Assembly (NCBI RefSeq): GCF_030816935.1
Contig: NZ_JAUSYO010000001.1
Span: forward strand, 3,038,001-3,102,000
Reading direction: 5' to 3'
Length of the DNA stretch: 64,000 nucleotides
From: Arthrobacter sp. B3I9
Lineage (GTDB): Bacteria; Actinomycetota; Actinomycetes; Actinomycetales; Micrococcaceae
Shown here: in pieces, positions 56,129 to 64,000 of the stretch
Layout: each line of letters begins with the position of its first letter
Position numbering within the stretch: the first letter of the stretch is position 1
The notes under the pieces: generated by a model
Told to the model about the DNA's origin: nothing
Databases searched by the model: none
Seen by the model: only the letters and a program-made list of their open reading frames with translations
Position numbers and translations under genes: made by a program

Positions 56129-56979
56129 TGGCCGATCTCCGTCCGCACCGCGAAGAGCTCGGGGAAGAACGTCAGCTCGAGGGCCTTCTGCAGGAAGGCC
56201 GCCCCGCTGGAACCGCCCGTGCCGGTCTTCATGCCGATGGTCCGCTGCACCGTGCGCAGGTGGCGGAAACGCCAGAGCTGGAAGTTGTCCTCGAGGTCCA
56301 CAAGCTCCTCGCAGGCCTCGTAGGCGCCCCAGTTGTCCGCGGCGTTCTCGTAGATGTGCTTGAAGACGGGGACCAGCTCGGGGCAGAACTCGTGAGCCTT
56401 GGTCACGTCCCGTTCCAGCAGGGACGCCGGGACGTCGAAGCCCTGGCGTTTGAGGTAGGCCAGGAAGTCGTCGTAGATGCTCGGGGATTCGAGAAGTTCC
56501 AGCAGCATCGCGTGGGCCTCGGGGTCGGATTCGAAGACCGGGAGCATCTTGCGGTTCTTGTTTCCGAGCAGGAACTCGACCGCGCGGTACTGGCTGGACT
56601 GGAAGCCCGATGAATTGCCCAGGAACCCGCGGAACTGCGAATACTCGGTGGGAGTCAGGGTGGCCAGCACGGACCACTGCTCGGTCAGCGTCTTCTGGAT
56701 GTGCTTGACTCGGGCGATCGCCTTCAGCGCCGAGCCGAGGTCGTCCGCGCGGAGCCACGCCGCCGCGCTGCGGAGCTCGTGCAGGACCAGCTTCAGCCAC
56801 AGCTCGGTGGTCTGGTGCTGGATGATGAACAGCAGCTCGTCGTGGTGCTCGGGCGAGCTGACCGGCTTCTGGGCACTGAGCAGCGTCGGCAGCTGCAGAT
56901 AGGACGCATAGCTCATCCGGGAGCTGAAGTCGCGGACAATGTCCTTGTCCAGCTCCCTGGTGTTCTTCTCGAGAGTCAC
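56125..56979 (-). CDS. kynA: Tryptophan 2,3-dioxygenase
   Basis: A 284-residue heme enzyme oxidising tryptophan to N-formylkynurenine. 'YASYLQLPTLLSAQKP' and 'HDELLFIIQHQTTELWLKLVLHEL' with the substrate-binding His55 are conserved, as is the C-terminal heme region 'WRFRHLRTVQRTIGMKTGTGGSSGAAFL'. The GTG start at 56979 gives the usual length; the longer ORF is not conserved. It sits between ribF and rpsO, where most actinobacteria have no kyn genes. Confidence 0.94.
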   Translation of the reverse strand: MTLEKNTRELDKDIVRDFSSRMSYASYLQLPTLLSAQKPVSSPEHHDELLFIIQHQTTELWLKLVLHELRSAAAWLRADDLGSALKAIARVKHIQKTLTEQWSVLATLTPTEYSQFRGFLGNSSGFQSSQYRAVEFLLGNKNRKMLPVFESDPEAHAMLLELLESPSIYDDFLAYLKRQGFDVPASLLERDVTKAHEFCPELVPVFKHIYENAADNWGAYEACEELVDLEDNFQLWRFRHLRTVQRTIGMKTGTGGSSGAAFLQKALELTFFPELFAVRTEIGQ

Positions 56980-57046
56980 CGTCTTGCCTTTCTTTGCCAG
57001 CTCGCTGTGCGCGGACGCAGCTGTGCGGTCCGTGAGCGCCGTGCGG

Positions 57047-58030
57047 TCAGTGCGCGAACAGGATCTCGTGGGCCTGGACGACGTCCAGCCGCATCTGGTC
57101 CACCAACGCTTCAGGGCCACGGTACGCCACCATGCCACGCAGCCTGTCGACGAATTCAACCACCACTGTCTGGTCGTACAGATCGAAGTCCTCCACGGCC
57201 TCGTCCGGACGGTCGATGACGTGAGCCTCCACCTGGCGGCTTACGCCGTCGAACGTGGGGTTGGAACCGACGGAGATCGCGGCGGGCCAGCGGGTGCCTG
57301 CCTCGTCCACGAGCCAGCCGGCGTAGATACCGTCCGCAGGGATGTAGCCGGTGGCGCTGGACGCGAGGTTGGCGGTGGGAAAGCCGAGGTCACGGCCGCG
57401 GGCGGCGCCGTGCACCACTTCACCGCGCATCCGGTGGGGCCGGCCGAGGACGGCGGCGGCGGTGGCGACGTCGCCCTCCCCAAGGGCCTCGCGGACCCAG
57501 GTGGAGGAGCAACGGCGGTCCGTGCCGGCGTCGTTATGGATGGGGAACCCTTCGGAACCAAACTCGCTGATGACCAGCACTTCAAAGCCAAGCTTCTTCC
57601 CGAGTTCCTGCATGGTGTGCAGGTCCCCCGAATTGCCCCGGCCGAACCGCGCGTCGTGGCCGATCACCACGTGGCTTGCGCGGAGGCTGCCAACCAGGAC
57701 GCTCGCGACGAATTCCTCGGGCGTCAGGCTGGCCAGTTCAAGCGAGTACTTCATCACCAGCACGGCGTCGAGGCCGAGCTCGCCGAGGGCGGCCAGCTTG
57801 TCCTCCAGTCCCATGATCAGTTCGGGGGCCGCCTCAGGCCGGTGCACCTGTGCGGGGTGCGGGTCGAAGGTGATGGCGACGGCGCGGGCATGGTTCAGGC
57901 GGGCGATGCGGATGAGCTGGGACAGCACCTGCTGATGTCCCCGGTGCACGCCGTCGAAGTTGCCGAACGTGACGACGGAAGGACCGAAGTCCGCCGGGAC
58001 CTCGGACGGATCGTTCCAGATGTGGACCAT
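57047..58030 (-). CDS. ribF: Bifunctional riboflavin kinase/FAD synthetase
   Basis: A 327-residue enzyme. The N-terminal nucleotidyltransferase domain has 'VVTFGNFDGVHRGHQQVL' and 'HVVIGHDARFGRGNSGD' (FAD synthesis), and the C-terminal flavokinase domain 'GRDLGFPTANL...YIPADGIYAGW' (FMN synthesis). The ATG at 58030 was chosen. Normally followed by rpsO; here kynA-kynU intervene. Confidence 0.95.
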   Translation of the reverse strand: MVHIWNDPSEVPADFGPSVVTFGNFDGVHRGHQQVLSQLIRIARLNHARAVAITFDPHPAQVHRPEAAPELIMGLEDKLAALGELGLDAVLVMKYSLELASLTPEEFVASVLVGSLRASHVVIGHDARFGRGNSGDLHTMQELGKKLGFEVLVISEFGSEGFPIHNDAGTDRRCSSTWVREALGEGDVATAAAVLGRPHRMRGEVVHGAARGRDLGFPTANLASSATGYIPADGIYAGWLVDEAGTRWPAAISVGSNPTFDGVSRQVEAHVIDRPDEAVEDFDLYDQTVVVEFVDRLRGMVAYRGPEALVDQMRLDVVQAHEILFAH

Positions 58031-58268
58031 CAACCTCGCCTTTTGCTGCCTGCCATGAGCTTGTCCGGAGAATTAGTGCCGGCTCCGGAACTCTCTAAGA
58101 TTACCTGCAATCACCGCCGGGCCCGGACGCTCCCGGCGGGCCCCGCAGGCGGCGCCTTCCACGGTGCTTCGGACCCGGTCTAGGATGCTAGGGCAACACT
58201 CTTGCGGCGTCTGCGCAGTCGCCGATTCACCTCGTCCCCGCGTTCCGGCGCGGCTGAAGGAGTAGACC

Positions 58269-59054
58269 ATGACTGAGCTCAACGACATCCTCGGGCAGAT
58301 CCCGGTAGACCAGATTGCCGGCATGCTCGGCACGGACCGGCAGACGGCGCAGGCAGCCGTGGAGGCGGCCGTCCCCACCCTGCTGGCGGGGATGCACAAC
58401 AACGCCCAGGCCCCCGACGGCGCCGCCTCGCTCGAGTCGGCCCTCGGCCAGCACCAGAACGGTCTGATCGACGGAGGCGTGGACGCGGCGCAGGTCGACA
58501 CCGCCGATGGGGAAAAAATCGTCAGCCACGTCTTCGGCGGACAGCAGGACCAGGTGGCCAACCAGCTGGCCGGCACCGCGCAGCTGGGCGGCGTCGGCGG
58601 GGACCTCGTCAAGAAGCTCCTTCCGATCCTGGCGCCGATCGTGATGTCCTACCTCGCCAAGAAGGTCCTCGGTGGAGGCGGGCAGTCGGATGCGGGTGGG
58701 GCCGGCCGGGCCGGCGGCATTGACCTCGGCGGGATCCTGGGCGGGATGCTGGGCGGCGCCGGTGCAGGCAGTGGCGGCGGTCAGGGCGGCATCGGCGACC
58801 TGCTGGGCGGGCTGCTCGGCGGCGGCAAGGGGCAGGACAGGCAGCTCGCCCCCGACGCCGGGCTGGACAGCCGGCTGGACCCTCAGTCCGCTCCCATGGA
58901 CCAGGCCCCGGGCCAGCCCGCCGGCGGCGCACCCGTGCCCGGTGAGCTGGTCGAGGTCGACCTCCCCGAGAGCCAGCCGGAAGAGCGGAAGAACGACGAC
59001 GGCGGTGACGGCGGCATCGGCGGCCTGCTGGGCGGACTCTTCGGGAAGAAGTAG
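58269..59054 (+). CDS. DUF937 domain protein
   Basis: A 261-residue protein. The N-terminal about 130 residues are a helical DUF937 domain ('LNDILGQIPVDQIAGMLGTDRQTAQAAVEAAVPTLLAGM' and 'VGGDLVKKLLPILAPIVMSYLAKKVL'). The remainder is Gly/Ala-rich low complexity with 'GGLLGGLFGKK' at the end. Function unknown. GAAGGAG precedes the ATG by 6 nt. It is divergent from ribF. Confidence 0.85.
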   Translation: MTELNDILGQIPVDQIAGMLGTDRQTAQAAVEAAVPTLLAGMHNNAQAPDGAASLESALGQHQNGLIDGGVDAAQVDTADGEKIVSHVFGGQQDQVANQLAGTAQLGGVGGDLVKKLLPILAPIVMSYLAKKVLGGGGQSDAGGAGRAGGIDLGGILGGMLGGAGAGSGGGQGGIGDLLGGLLGGGKGQDRQLAPDAGLDSRLDPQSAPMDQAPGQPAGGAPVPGELVEVDLPESQPEERKNDDGGDGGIGGLLGGLFGKK

Positions 59055-59150
59055 GGCACTCCCCCGACATTTCCAGCCGGCATGGCCCTGCCGGGCCGTC
59101 AGGGCCGGCCCGGCATGGACCGGTCCGCGACGCGCGGCTATCTTCGGAGG

Positions 59151-59606
59151 ATGAGGAGCCAAGCAGGGGCGGTGCTGACATCGCTTCTGGCTTGTGTTCT
59201 GACGGCGGGTTGCGGCTTCTTTCCCGGCTCCCGGACCGAGACATGCGTTGACTGGATCCGCTTCGAGACACCGCAGGAACTGTTCGACGATGCCGCCCTG
59301 GTGGTTGTCGGCACGCCGAAGGGGCGGGACGGGAAAACCAGCATCTACGGCTACAGCAGCCAGGTGCACCTTGTTGAGGTGGAGACTGTGGTCAAGGGTC
59401 AGCCGGGTCCAGGCCTCCTTCGCGTGGTGTCGACTCCGGAAACCTGCACCGGAGGGGTTTCCTACCCGCGCGGAGACCCGCTCGACGGGGAGCAGCGGAT
59501 GCTGATCTACGCGTCCCGGCAGCAGGACGGATGGTTCACCCTGACACCGGCCCAGGGTGCCGTCCCGTTTGAACGGGGCGCCGCCCTCCCGTTCCGGGCG
59601 TCCTGA
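59151..59606 (+). CDS. Hypothetical lipoprotein
   Basis: A 151-residue protein with a short signal peptide and lipobox 'LTAGC' (Cys21), suggesting a membrane-anchored lipoprotein. The mature part 'ELFDDAALVVVGTPKGRDGKT...SQVHLVEVETVVKGQPG' and 'EQRMLIYAS' has the beta-strand pattern of small secreted OB/CarD-like 'TIMP-like' proteins. The start is uncertain: ATG 59151 has GGAGG immediately adjacent, and in-frame ATG 59115 would add 12 residues without a clear site. Not recognised as a named family. Confidence 0.68.
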   Translation: MRSQAGAVLTSLLACVLTAGCGFFPGSRTETCVDWIRFETPQELFDDAALVVVGTPKGRDGKTSIYGYSSQVHLVEVETVVKGQPGPGLLRVVSTPETCTGGVSYPRGDPLDGEQRMLIYASRQQDGWFTLTPAQGAVPFERGAALPFRAS

Positions 59607-59750
59607 ACGCTGAACCTGAACGCCCGAAGAGGTCGCGGTGTCTGACGCGGACCTAGGTGCGGGGACGGGATGAACCAGACATGGCCCCCCCGCGTTCCCC
59701 TCGAGTAACACTTCTGCCGCAACCGAGGGTGCCCGTGGCAAGCTGTAACG

Positions 59751-60305
59751 ATGGACAGAACAACTGCCGCGAACCCGGCCACTGCAGGATCGGCGCCATA
59801 CAGTTCTTCACCGCCGGACGAATTGCGCCGCCCGCTGGGACCGCGCGACCCGGGCGACGCATGGGTCGAGGGTGACCGCGGACGGTTCTGGGGCCGCTTC
59901 GGCTCCGCCGGGCTCCTTGTCCATGACCCCGCCAAGGGCGTCCTGCTCCAGCACCGCGCACTCTGGAGTGACAAGGGCGGAACATGGGGCCTCCCCGGCG
60001 GGGCCCTGCACCAGGGCGAGGAAGCCGTGCACGGGGCTCTTCGCGAAGCGCAGGAAGAAGCCGCCGTCCCGCCGGAGAACGTCAGGGTCCTGTTCACCTC
60101 GGTGTTCGACGTCGGCTACTGGAGCTACACAACGGTCGTGGTCGAGGTCCTGCAGCCGTTTGATCCGGCCATCAGCGACCCGGAGAGCCTTGAACTGCAG
60201 TGGGTCCCGCTGGACCGGGTCGGAGACAAGGACCTGCACCCCGGTTTCGGCGCATCCTGGCCGGACTTGCAACGCCGGTTGCTGGAGGCGTCCACAACGC
60301 TGTGA
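59751..60305 (+). CDS. Nudix hydrolase
   Basis: A 184-residue protein with a complete Nudix box at about residues 83-106 ('GGALHQGEEAVHGALREAQEEAAV'), preceded by 'DKGGTWGLPGG'. The N-terminal 'RFGSAGLLVHDPAKGVLLQHRALWSDKGGTWGLPGG' is characteristic of ADP-ribose or NTP pyrophosphatase-like members. Residues 1-40 are a variable Pro/Ala-rich extension. Specific substrate not determinable. Confidence 0.85.
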   Translation: MDRTTAANPATAGSAPYSSSPPDELRRPLGPRDPGDAWVEGDRGRFWGRFGSAGLLVHDPAKGVLLQHRALWSDKGGTWGLPGGALHQGEEAVHGALREAQEEAAVPPENVRVLFTSVFDVGYWSYTTVVVEVLQPFDPAISDPESLELQWVPLDRVGDKDLHPGFGASWPDLQRRLLEASTTL

Positions 60306-60344
60306 CTGGCCCGCCGGAAGGCTCGGGCTGAATTTCGGGGGGCA

Positions 60345-60387
60345 CGGGCGCCGGCGCAGTGGAGTCCCACGATTGCGCCGGCGCCCG
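60345..60387. terminator. Strong hairpin between convergent Nudix and glycosyltransferase genes
   Basis: CGGGCGCCGGCGCA (60345-60358) pairs with TGCGCCGGCGCCCG (60374-60387); an inner GTGG-AGT-CCAC extends the stem. There is no T-run directly after it. Confidence 0.6.
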
Positions 60388-60415
60388 CCTGACCTTTCCG
60401 CCCGCGGGGAGCGAG

Positions 60416-61549
60416 TCAGCCGGTGGCTACTGTTTCCAGGGTCGAGCGGTCCTGTGTCCGGGCGGCGATCACGGATTCCCGCATACGCTCGGCGATGGAA
60501 TCCCAGTGGTATCTCTTGAGCAGCTCTTTTGTGCCGGGATCCGGCCGGGCCGCTGACTTCCGGCGTCCCAGCCGCGTGCACAGGGCGGCGAATTCTTCCG
60601 GGCGGCTGCGCAGATGCACCACCGACGAGAAATCGGCGACGACGTCGGGCACGTGCGTGGAAATGACGGGCAGTCCTCCGGCCAGGTACTCCAACGTCTT
60701 CGTTGGGCTGATGGCGCGGGTTGCCTCGTTTATGGCAAATGGCATCAGTGCGACGTCCAGCCCGGCCATGACCTCCGGCAGCTCGGCGTAGCACTTGTGC
60801 CCTGCGTAGGTGATGTTTGGAGCCTTGGGGAGGTCCCCGGGGTCGATCTTCGCCACCGGACCGACCATTCTGATTTCCCAGTTGGGCAGCGCTGCCGCTA
60901 TCCCCGCGATCAGCTCCAGGTCCAGGCGCTCATCGATGACGCCGACGTAGCCAGCTACGGGCCGGTCGGAGGCAGGGTCGGGCCTGGTGAGCGCCGGGCG
61001 GTAGTGCTCGGGGGCTACGCCGCTGGGCAGGAGCTGCGCATCGGAGCGCCCCTGCCGGACGATGGAGCTGTGGATGGATCGTCCCCCGGCGAAGACGACG
61101 TCGGCAAGGCGCAGTGCCTGTTTTTGCCGGACGACAAGCTCCGGAGCGGCGTCCTTGAAGGCAGCGAGGTCGTCCATCACGTCATAGACCAGCGTGGTCG
61201 GTTGGAGGGCGAGGGCGATTTCCAGCGCCAGCGGCGTGTAGAGCCACACCACCCTGTCCCCGTCCGGCAGACCGATGAGCTCAGGCAATTGCTCTATGTA
61301 GTGGGGCACTATGTGGTCGAAGAACCCGACGTGCCGGCCTTCGTCCGGGATTTCCAGCCAGGCACGCGTCAGTCCGTCAGCCGTGCAACTCGCCATCCGG
61401 TTGGGTTCGGACGGGCCTCCCGGTGGTGAGAGGGGTTCTTCGATGAACCAGGTGGCTTGGTGGGCGCTGATCCTGGAGACGAGCTGCTGGGGACGCTGCC
61501 ATACCCAGTCCCAACGGAGGTGTGAAAGTACTATCAGTTCACTTTTCAT
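60416..61549 (-). CDS. GT-B-fold glycosyltransferase
   Basis: A 377-residue protein. 'LSHLRWDWVWQRPQQLVSRI' at the N-terminus, a Gly-rich 'VGVIDERLDLELIAGI' and the C-terminal 'MPFAINEATRAISPTKTLEYLAGGLPVIST' donor-site segment are typical of GT-B (GT1/GT4-like) enzymes. It probably transfers a sugar from a nucleotide donor to a cytoplasmic acceptor. It overlaps the glycosidase gene by 11 bp. Acceptor unknown. Confidence 0.75.
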   Translation of the reverse strand: MKSELIVLSHLRWDWVWQRPQQLVSRISAHQATWFIEEPLSPPGGPSEPNRMASCTADGLTRAWLEIPDEGRHVGFFDHIVPHYIEQLPELIGLPDGDRVVWLYTPLALEIALALQPTTLVYDVMDDLAAFKDAAPELVVRQKQALRLADVVFAGGRSIHSSIVRQGRSDAQLLPSGVAPEHYRPALTRPDPASDRPVAGYVGVIDERLDLELIAGIAAALPNWEIRMVGPVAKIDPGDLPKAPNITYAGHKCYAELPEVMAGLDVALMPFAINEATRAISPTKTLEYLAGGLPVISTHVPDVVADFSSVVHLRSRPEEFAALCTRLGRRKSAARPDPGTKELLKRYHWDSIAERMRESVIAARTQDRSTLETVATG

Positions 61550-62879
61550 CGACGATCCTCAATTCCATGCGGGTTTCCTGATGAAACTTGTGTTCCGGCT
61601 CCGGGTCCGGCGTTGGTGACCAGGTCCAGTGGGACATCTGCGGCAGGTAGCCCGTGAGCCAGCTGGCGACGGGTTCGGCAAAGGGGTAGGCGGGCAGGTC
61701 AGCCGCAGGGCGACCGAGCGCAGCAAGTGCATACGAGTCGGACATGGCCGAGGGCCTTCGGGTCAGCTCCCGGTCCAGCCAGTAGACCCCGACAGGGTCG
61801 ATGTTGCCCTTGCAACGGAACAGCAGCGAATCCCAGTCTGTGGAGTCGATGAAGGGGAACCAGCACAGGCCTTCGATCGGCACGCCCATGGCTTGGGCCA
61901 CCTCGCACTGCTCCAGCACGTATTTGAACCAGGTTGCCCTGTCCGAACTGGTACCACGGATATTGGTTTCCGTGATTATGCAGGGCAGCCGGTACCGCTG
62001 CCAGTAGTCGTGGATCTGTTGCGCGAGCGGAAGCGGCTGCAAGGTGGGCGCGCTGCCTCCTCCTGATCCGAAATTCCACTGGCAGTGCGCGTAGTAGTCC
62101 AGCCCCAGCGTGTCGATCCGGCCGGGAGCCAGGTCCAGCAAGCGCTTCCCCCCGGCCTCGCGCAGCGGTGCCGCCATCAGCCCGTCAGGGTCGTAGCCCC
62201 GTCCAAGGAACGCGTCAATGACGAGGAAACGGCGCTCGTTCGCCATCTGGGCGTAGGCGATTCCGGCCGGGCTGGAGCCGGTGTGGTTTTCGCAGGTATC
62301 CACCCAGACGTGCCGGGCGTCGGGCAGCAGTTCCGCATAAAACCGGCTTGCCTCAGCGAGCGAGGGCAGCACGTTCAGGATCAAATCAACGAAAGCGTCC
62401 AGCCCCTTGTGGTACGGCGGCCAGATCGCCTCGTGTCCACAGAGGAACAACGTGGAGAACGGCTCGTTGAAGAGAGTGTATTCACGGATCCAGGGATAGC
62501 GCAGGGCCAGCGCCTCTGCGTAACGGAGGTAAGCGGATCCGAACCGGGGGTCAGCGAAGCCGCCGGTCAGCCAGCGGGGGTAGCTGGTGTGGTGGACCAG
62601 ATCGACGATGGGCTCGAACCCATGATCCCGGAGGTAGTGCATGACCTTGTCGGTGGATGACCAGTCGTATTTTCCCTCCTCCGCTTCGACGCGGTGCCAC
62701 CGCACCGGGTACCGCAGCCGTTTGACGCCAGTGGCCGCGAGTAGCTGAAGGTCCTGCTTCCAGCTGACGTCGTGACCGGTGGTTTCAGCAATGTCCCTGT
62801 CGTGCGCCGGGAGATAGGTGGTCTCGAAACCACCGATGATGTCGATGCCTTGTCGGCGCACTCTGGACGGGGCATTCAT
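61539..62879 (-). CDS. Family 1-like glycoside hydrolase (clan GH-A)
   Basis: A 446-residue (beta/alpha)8 glycosidase. Acid/base Glu139 is in 'YTLFNEPFSTLF' and nucleophile Glu304 in 'CIITETNIRG', matching the clan GH-A layout of GH1-like beta-glycosidases. No signal peptide, so intracellular. 'IIGGFETTYLPAHDRDIAETTGHDVSWKQDL' and 'RLRYPVRWHRVEAEEGKYDWSSTDKVM' resemble GH1 N-termini. Being coupled to a glycosyltransferase gene suggests glycoside remodelling rather than catabolism. ATG at 62879. Confidence 0.78.
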   Translation of the reverse strand: MNAPSRVRRQGIDIIGGFETTYLPAHDRDIAETTGHDVSWKQDLQLLAATGVKRLRYPVRWHRVEAEEGKYDWSSTDKVMHYLRDHGFEPIVDLVHHTSYPRWLTGGFADPRFGSAYLRYAEALALRYPWIREYTLFNEPFSTLFLCGHEAIWPPYHKGLDAFVDLILNVLPSLAEASRFYAELLPDARHVWVDTCENHTGSSPAGIAYAQMANERRFLVIDAFLGRGYDPDGLMAAPLREAGGKRLLDLAPGRIDTLGLDYYAHCQWNFGSGGGSAPTLQPLPLAQQIHDYWQRYRLPCIITETNIRGTSSDRATWFKYVLEQCEVAQAMGVPIEGLCWFPFIDSTDWDSLLFRCKGNIDPVGVYWLDRELTRRPSAMSDSYALAALGRPAADLPAYPFAEPVASWLTGYLPQMSHWTWSPTPDPEPEHKFHQETRMELRIVDEK

Positions 62880-63261
62880 TCCACCACTCCCCGGGAAAGG
62901 GAATGATCCGGTCGTGCACACTTAGCTTTGCGTTGCTCCATCATGACCTTTCAGCCAGTCCCCCTGATTGGGGAACTTTCGCCAGGCAGGGGGGGTAACC
63001 CCTGGGACGGATCCTGCATACCGCCGAAGTGGCCACATCATAAGCACACTTAGTTGTTAGTAGCCATAGGCTTCATGAGTATTTCTTGGGACGCCCCCGG
63101 CGCCAGTTCGCCGAAATCACCAATAACCCCTCTTCCCATCGCACCGGGGATGTAGGTAGCCTGATGCAATCACGGCTCTGCAATCAGGCTCACCGAGGTC
63201 AGCTCAGGGCGGTGACGGCGGCTCGTGAAGCAGGGCCATTTTGCACCGTGGGGAAGAACCT
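62880..63261. other. Divergent intergenic region, 382 bp
   Basis: Between the divergent glycosidase and ctaC genes. Two GC-rich hairpins are visible (TCCCC-TGATT-GGGGA near 62959-62974, CAGGGG-GGTA-ACCCCTG near 62987-63004), and an AGCCTGAT/ATCAGGCT inverted repeat at 63158-63190. No ORF with a recognisable family was found. Confidence 0.45.
63158..63190. repeat. Inverted repeat upstream of ctaC
   Basis: AGCCTGAT (63158-63165) is repeated as ATCAGGCT (63183-63190), with GCA/TGC extending the stem across one bulged base. It lies about 70 bp before the ctaC start and could be an operator or leader hairpin. Confidence 0.5.
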
Positions 63262-64000
63262 ATGACGGCAAAAAGTGCGGAAGTTTCAGTGGTCCGGCGG
63301 GCGTCGCAAACCGCCGGTAGTGTGCTCGCGGCAGCGGGCCTGGCGGGTTGTTCTGCGGAGGTGCAGCGGGGCTGGCTTCCGACCGAACGCGATACCACCA
63401 ATCACACCCCGGAAATCATGGACCTCTGGGTGAACTCCTGGGTCGCTGCCGTGGTGGTGGGAATCATTACCTGGGGTCTCATTCTGTGGTGCGTAGTTGC
63501 TTACCGCCGAAGGAAAAACACAGAGGGATTCCCCCACCAGCTCAGCTACAACCTTCCGCTTGAGGTGTTTTATCTCTCCGTTCCCCTCATGATCGTGGGC
63601 GTGCTGTTCATCTTCACCACCAGGGAGCAACAGGCCATCGATGCCAGATACCAGGACCCCGACGTCGTAATCGATGTCCGCGGTAAGCAGTGGTCGTGGG
63701 ACTTCAATTACGTCAAGGAAGATGTCCACGAGGACCCAGGTGTCCAAACGCACCAGACGGGCGCGGTGGGCGCCCGCGAACGCGTTCCCGTTCTTTATCT
63801 TCCGGTCGGAAAGCGGGTGGAACTGCAACTCAATTCCCGGGACGTGCAGCATTCGTTCTGGGTGCCGGCGTTCCTGCAAAAGCGCGACCTGTACCCGGAC
63901 GCCCGCGAAATAAACCGGTACATCAGCGTCACGCCCGGCCGGACCGGCGACTTTGACGGCAAATGCGCGGAGCTTTGTGGCGAATTCCACTCCGAGATGC
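63262..64000 (+). CDS. ctaC: Cytochrome c oxidase subunit II, 5' part
   Basis: 246 codons are present; the gene runs off the window. It has an N-terminal Lipobox-like 'LAGC' (Cys30), two membrane helices (about 57-78 and 95-115), and the cupredoxin domain. 'NSRDVQHSFWVPAFLQKRDLYP' includes the first CuA histidine, and C235, C239, H243 and M246 of the CuA motif ('GKCAELCGEFHSEM') are just reached. 'VRGKQWSWDFNYVKED' carries the Trp/Asp docking segment. It opens a probable cox operon; subunit I is expected downstream. Position beside sugar-active genes suggests a secondary copy, but this is inference. Confidence 0.92.
   Translation, partial: MTAKSAEVSVVRRASQTAGSVLAAAGLAGCSAEVQRGWLPTERDTTNHTPEIMDLWVNSWVAAVVVGIITWGLILWCVVAYRRRKNTEGFPHQLSYNLPLEVFYLSVPLMIVGVLFIFTTREQQAIDARYQDPDVVIDVRGKQWSWDFNYVKEDVHEDPGVQTHQTGAVGARERVPVLYLPVGKRVELQLNSRDVQHSFWVPAFLQKRDLYPDAREINRYISVTPGRTGDFDGKCAELCGEFHSEM

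Overview
The window is a high-GC chromosomal segment from an actinobacterium. Gene content and order (infC-rpmI-rplT, hisC-hisB-hisH-hisA, lexA beside a LysM gene, hflX-rsmC-dapF-miaA-miaB-recX-recA, clgR-cinA-pgsA-ftsK-rnj-dapA, dapB, pepR-pnp-rpsO-ribF), together with protein style, point to Arthrobacter/Pseudarthrobacter or a close Micrococcaceae relative. Genus is inferred. No rRNA, tRNA, CRISPR array, insertion sequence or prophage was seen.

Layout. 1-9.7 kb: tail of an HExxH membrane protein, SIMPL protein, Rv2578c-type radical SAM protein, proton-translocating transhydrogenase (pntAA-pntAB-pntB), Nudix hydrolase, MFS pump, CDF transporter, GlsB-like stress membrane protein and a frameshifted TrmH-type RNA methyltransferase. 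9.7-12.4 kb: rplT, rpmI, infC (AUU start) and a DUF1844 gene. 12.5-18.5 kb: MFS transporter, SseB-like protein and histidine genes, including a 52-residue membrane ORF and a frameshifted hisC. 18.5-31.5 kb: DNA-damage and RNA-modification block with the LysM gene, lexA, dinG-like helicase, hflX, an rsmC-like methyltransferase, dapF, miaA, miaB, recX, recA, DUF3046 and marR. 31.6-39.8 kb: clgR, cinA, pgsA, ftsK, rnj, dapA and a small DUF222-like gene. 39.9-50.4 kb: DUF418 membrane protein, dapB, and a molybdenum-cofactor island (moeA-moaC-mogA-moaE facing moaA-moaD) with a membrane-anchored sulfite-oxidase-like enzyme. 50.4-58 kb: M16 peptidase, pnp, rpsO, kynU-kynA and ribF. 58-64 kb: DUF937 protein, lipoprotein, Nudix hydrolase, a GH1-like/glycosyltransferase pair and the 5' part of a cytochrome c oxidase subunit II gene running off the end.

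The most interesting theme is a cis-clustered SOS network. LexA-box-like sites (consensus TCGAAC-N4-GTTCGA) precede lexA, the divergent LysM gene, recA, the radical SAM gene and the small DUF222-like gene. In the last two the box sits between well-formed -35 and -10 elements and the ATG lies 6-7 nt after the -10, implying leaderless mRNAs. The radical SAM protein and the 125-residue DUF222-like protein are candidate poorly characterised SOS effectors.

Two genes (hisC and the TrmH-type methyltransferase) carry apparent single-base insertions at short G/C runs, and a C10 run precedes an MFS gene. Sequencing error should be excluded before calling them pseudogenes. Starts were moved from the longest ORF where a ribosome-binding site, an overlap with the upstream stop or family alignment supported it.
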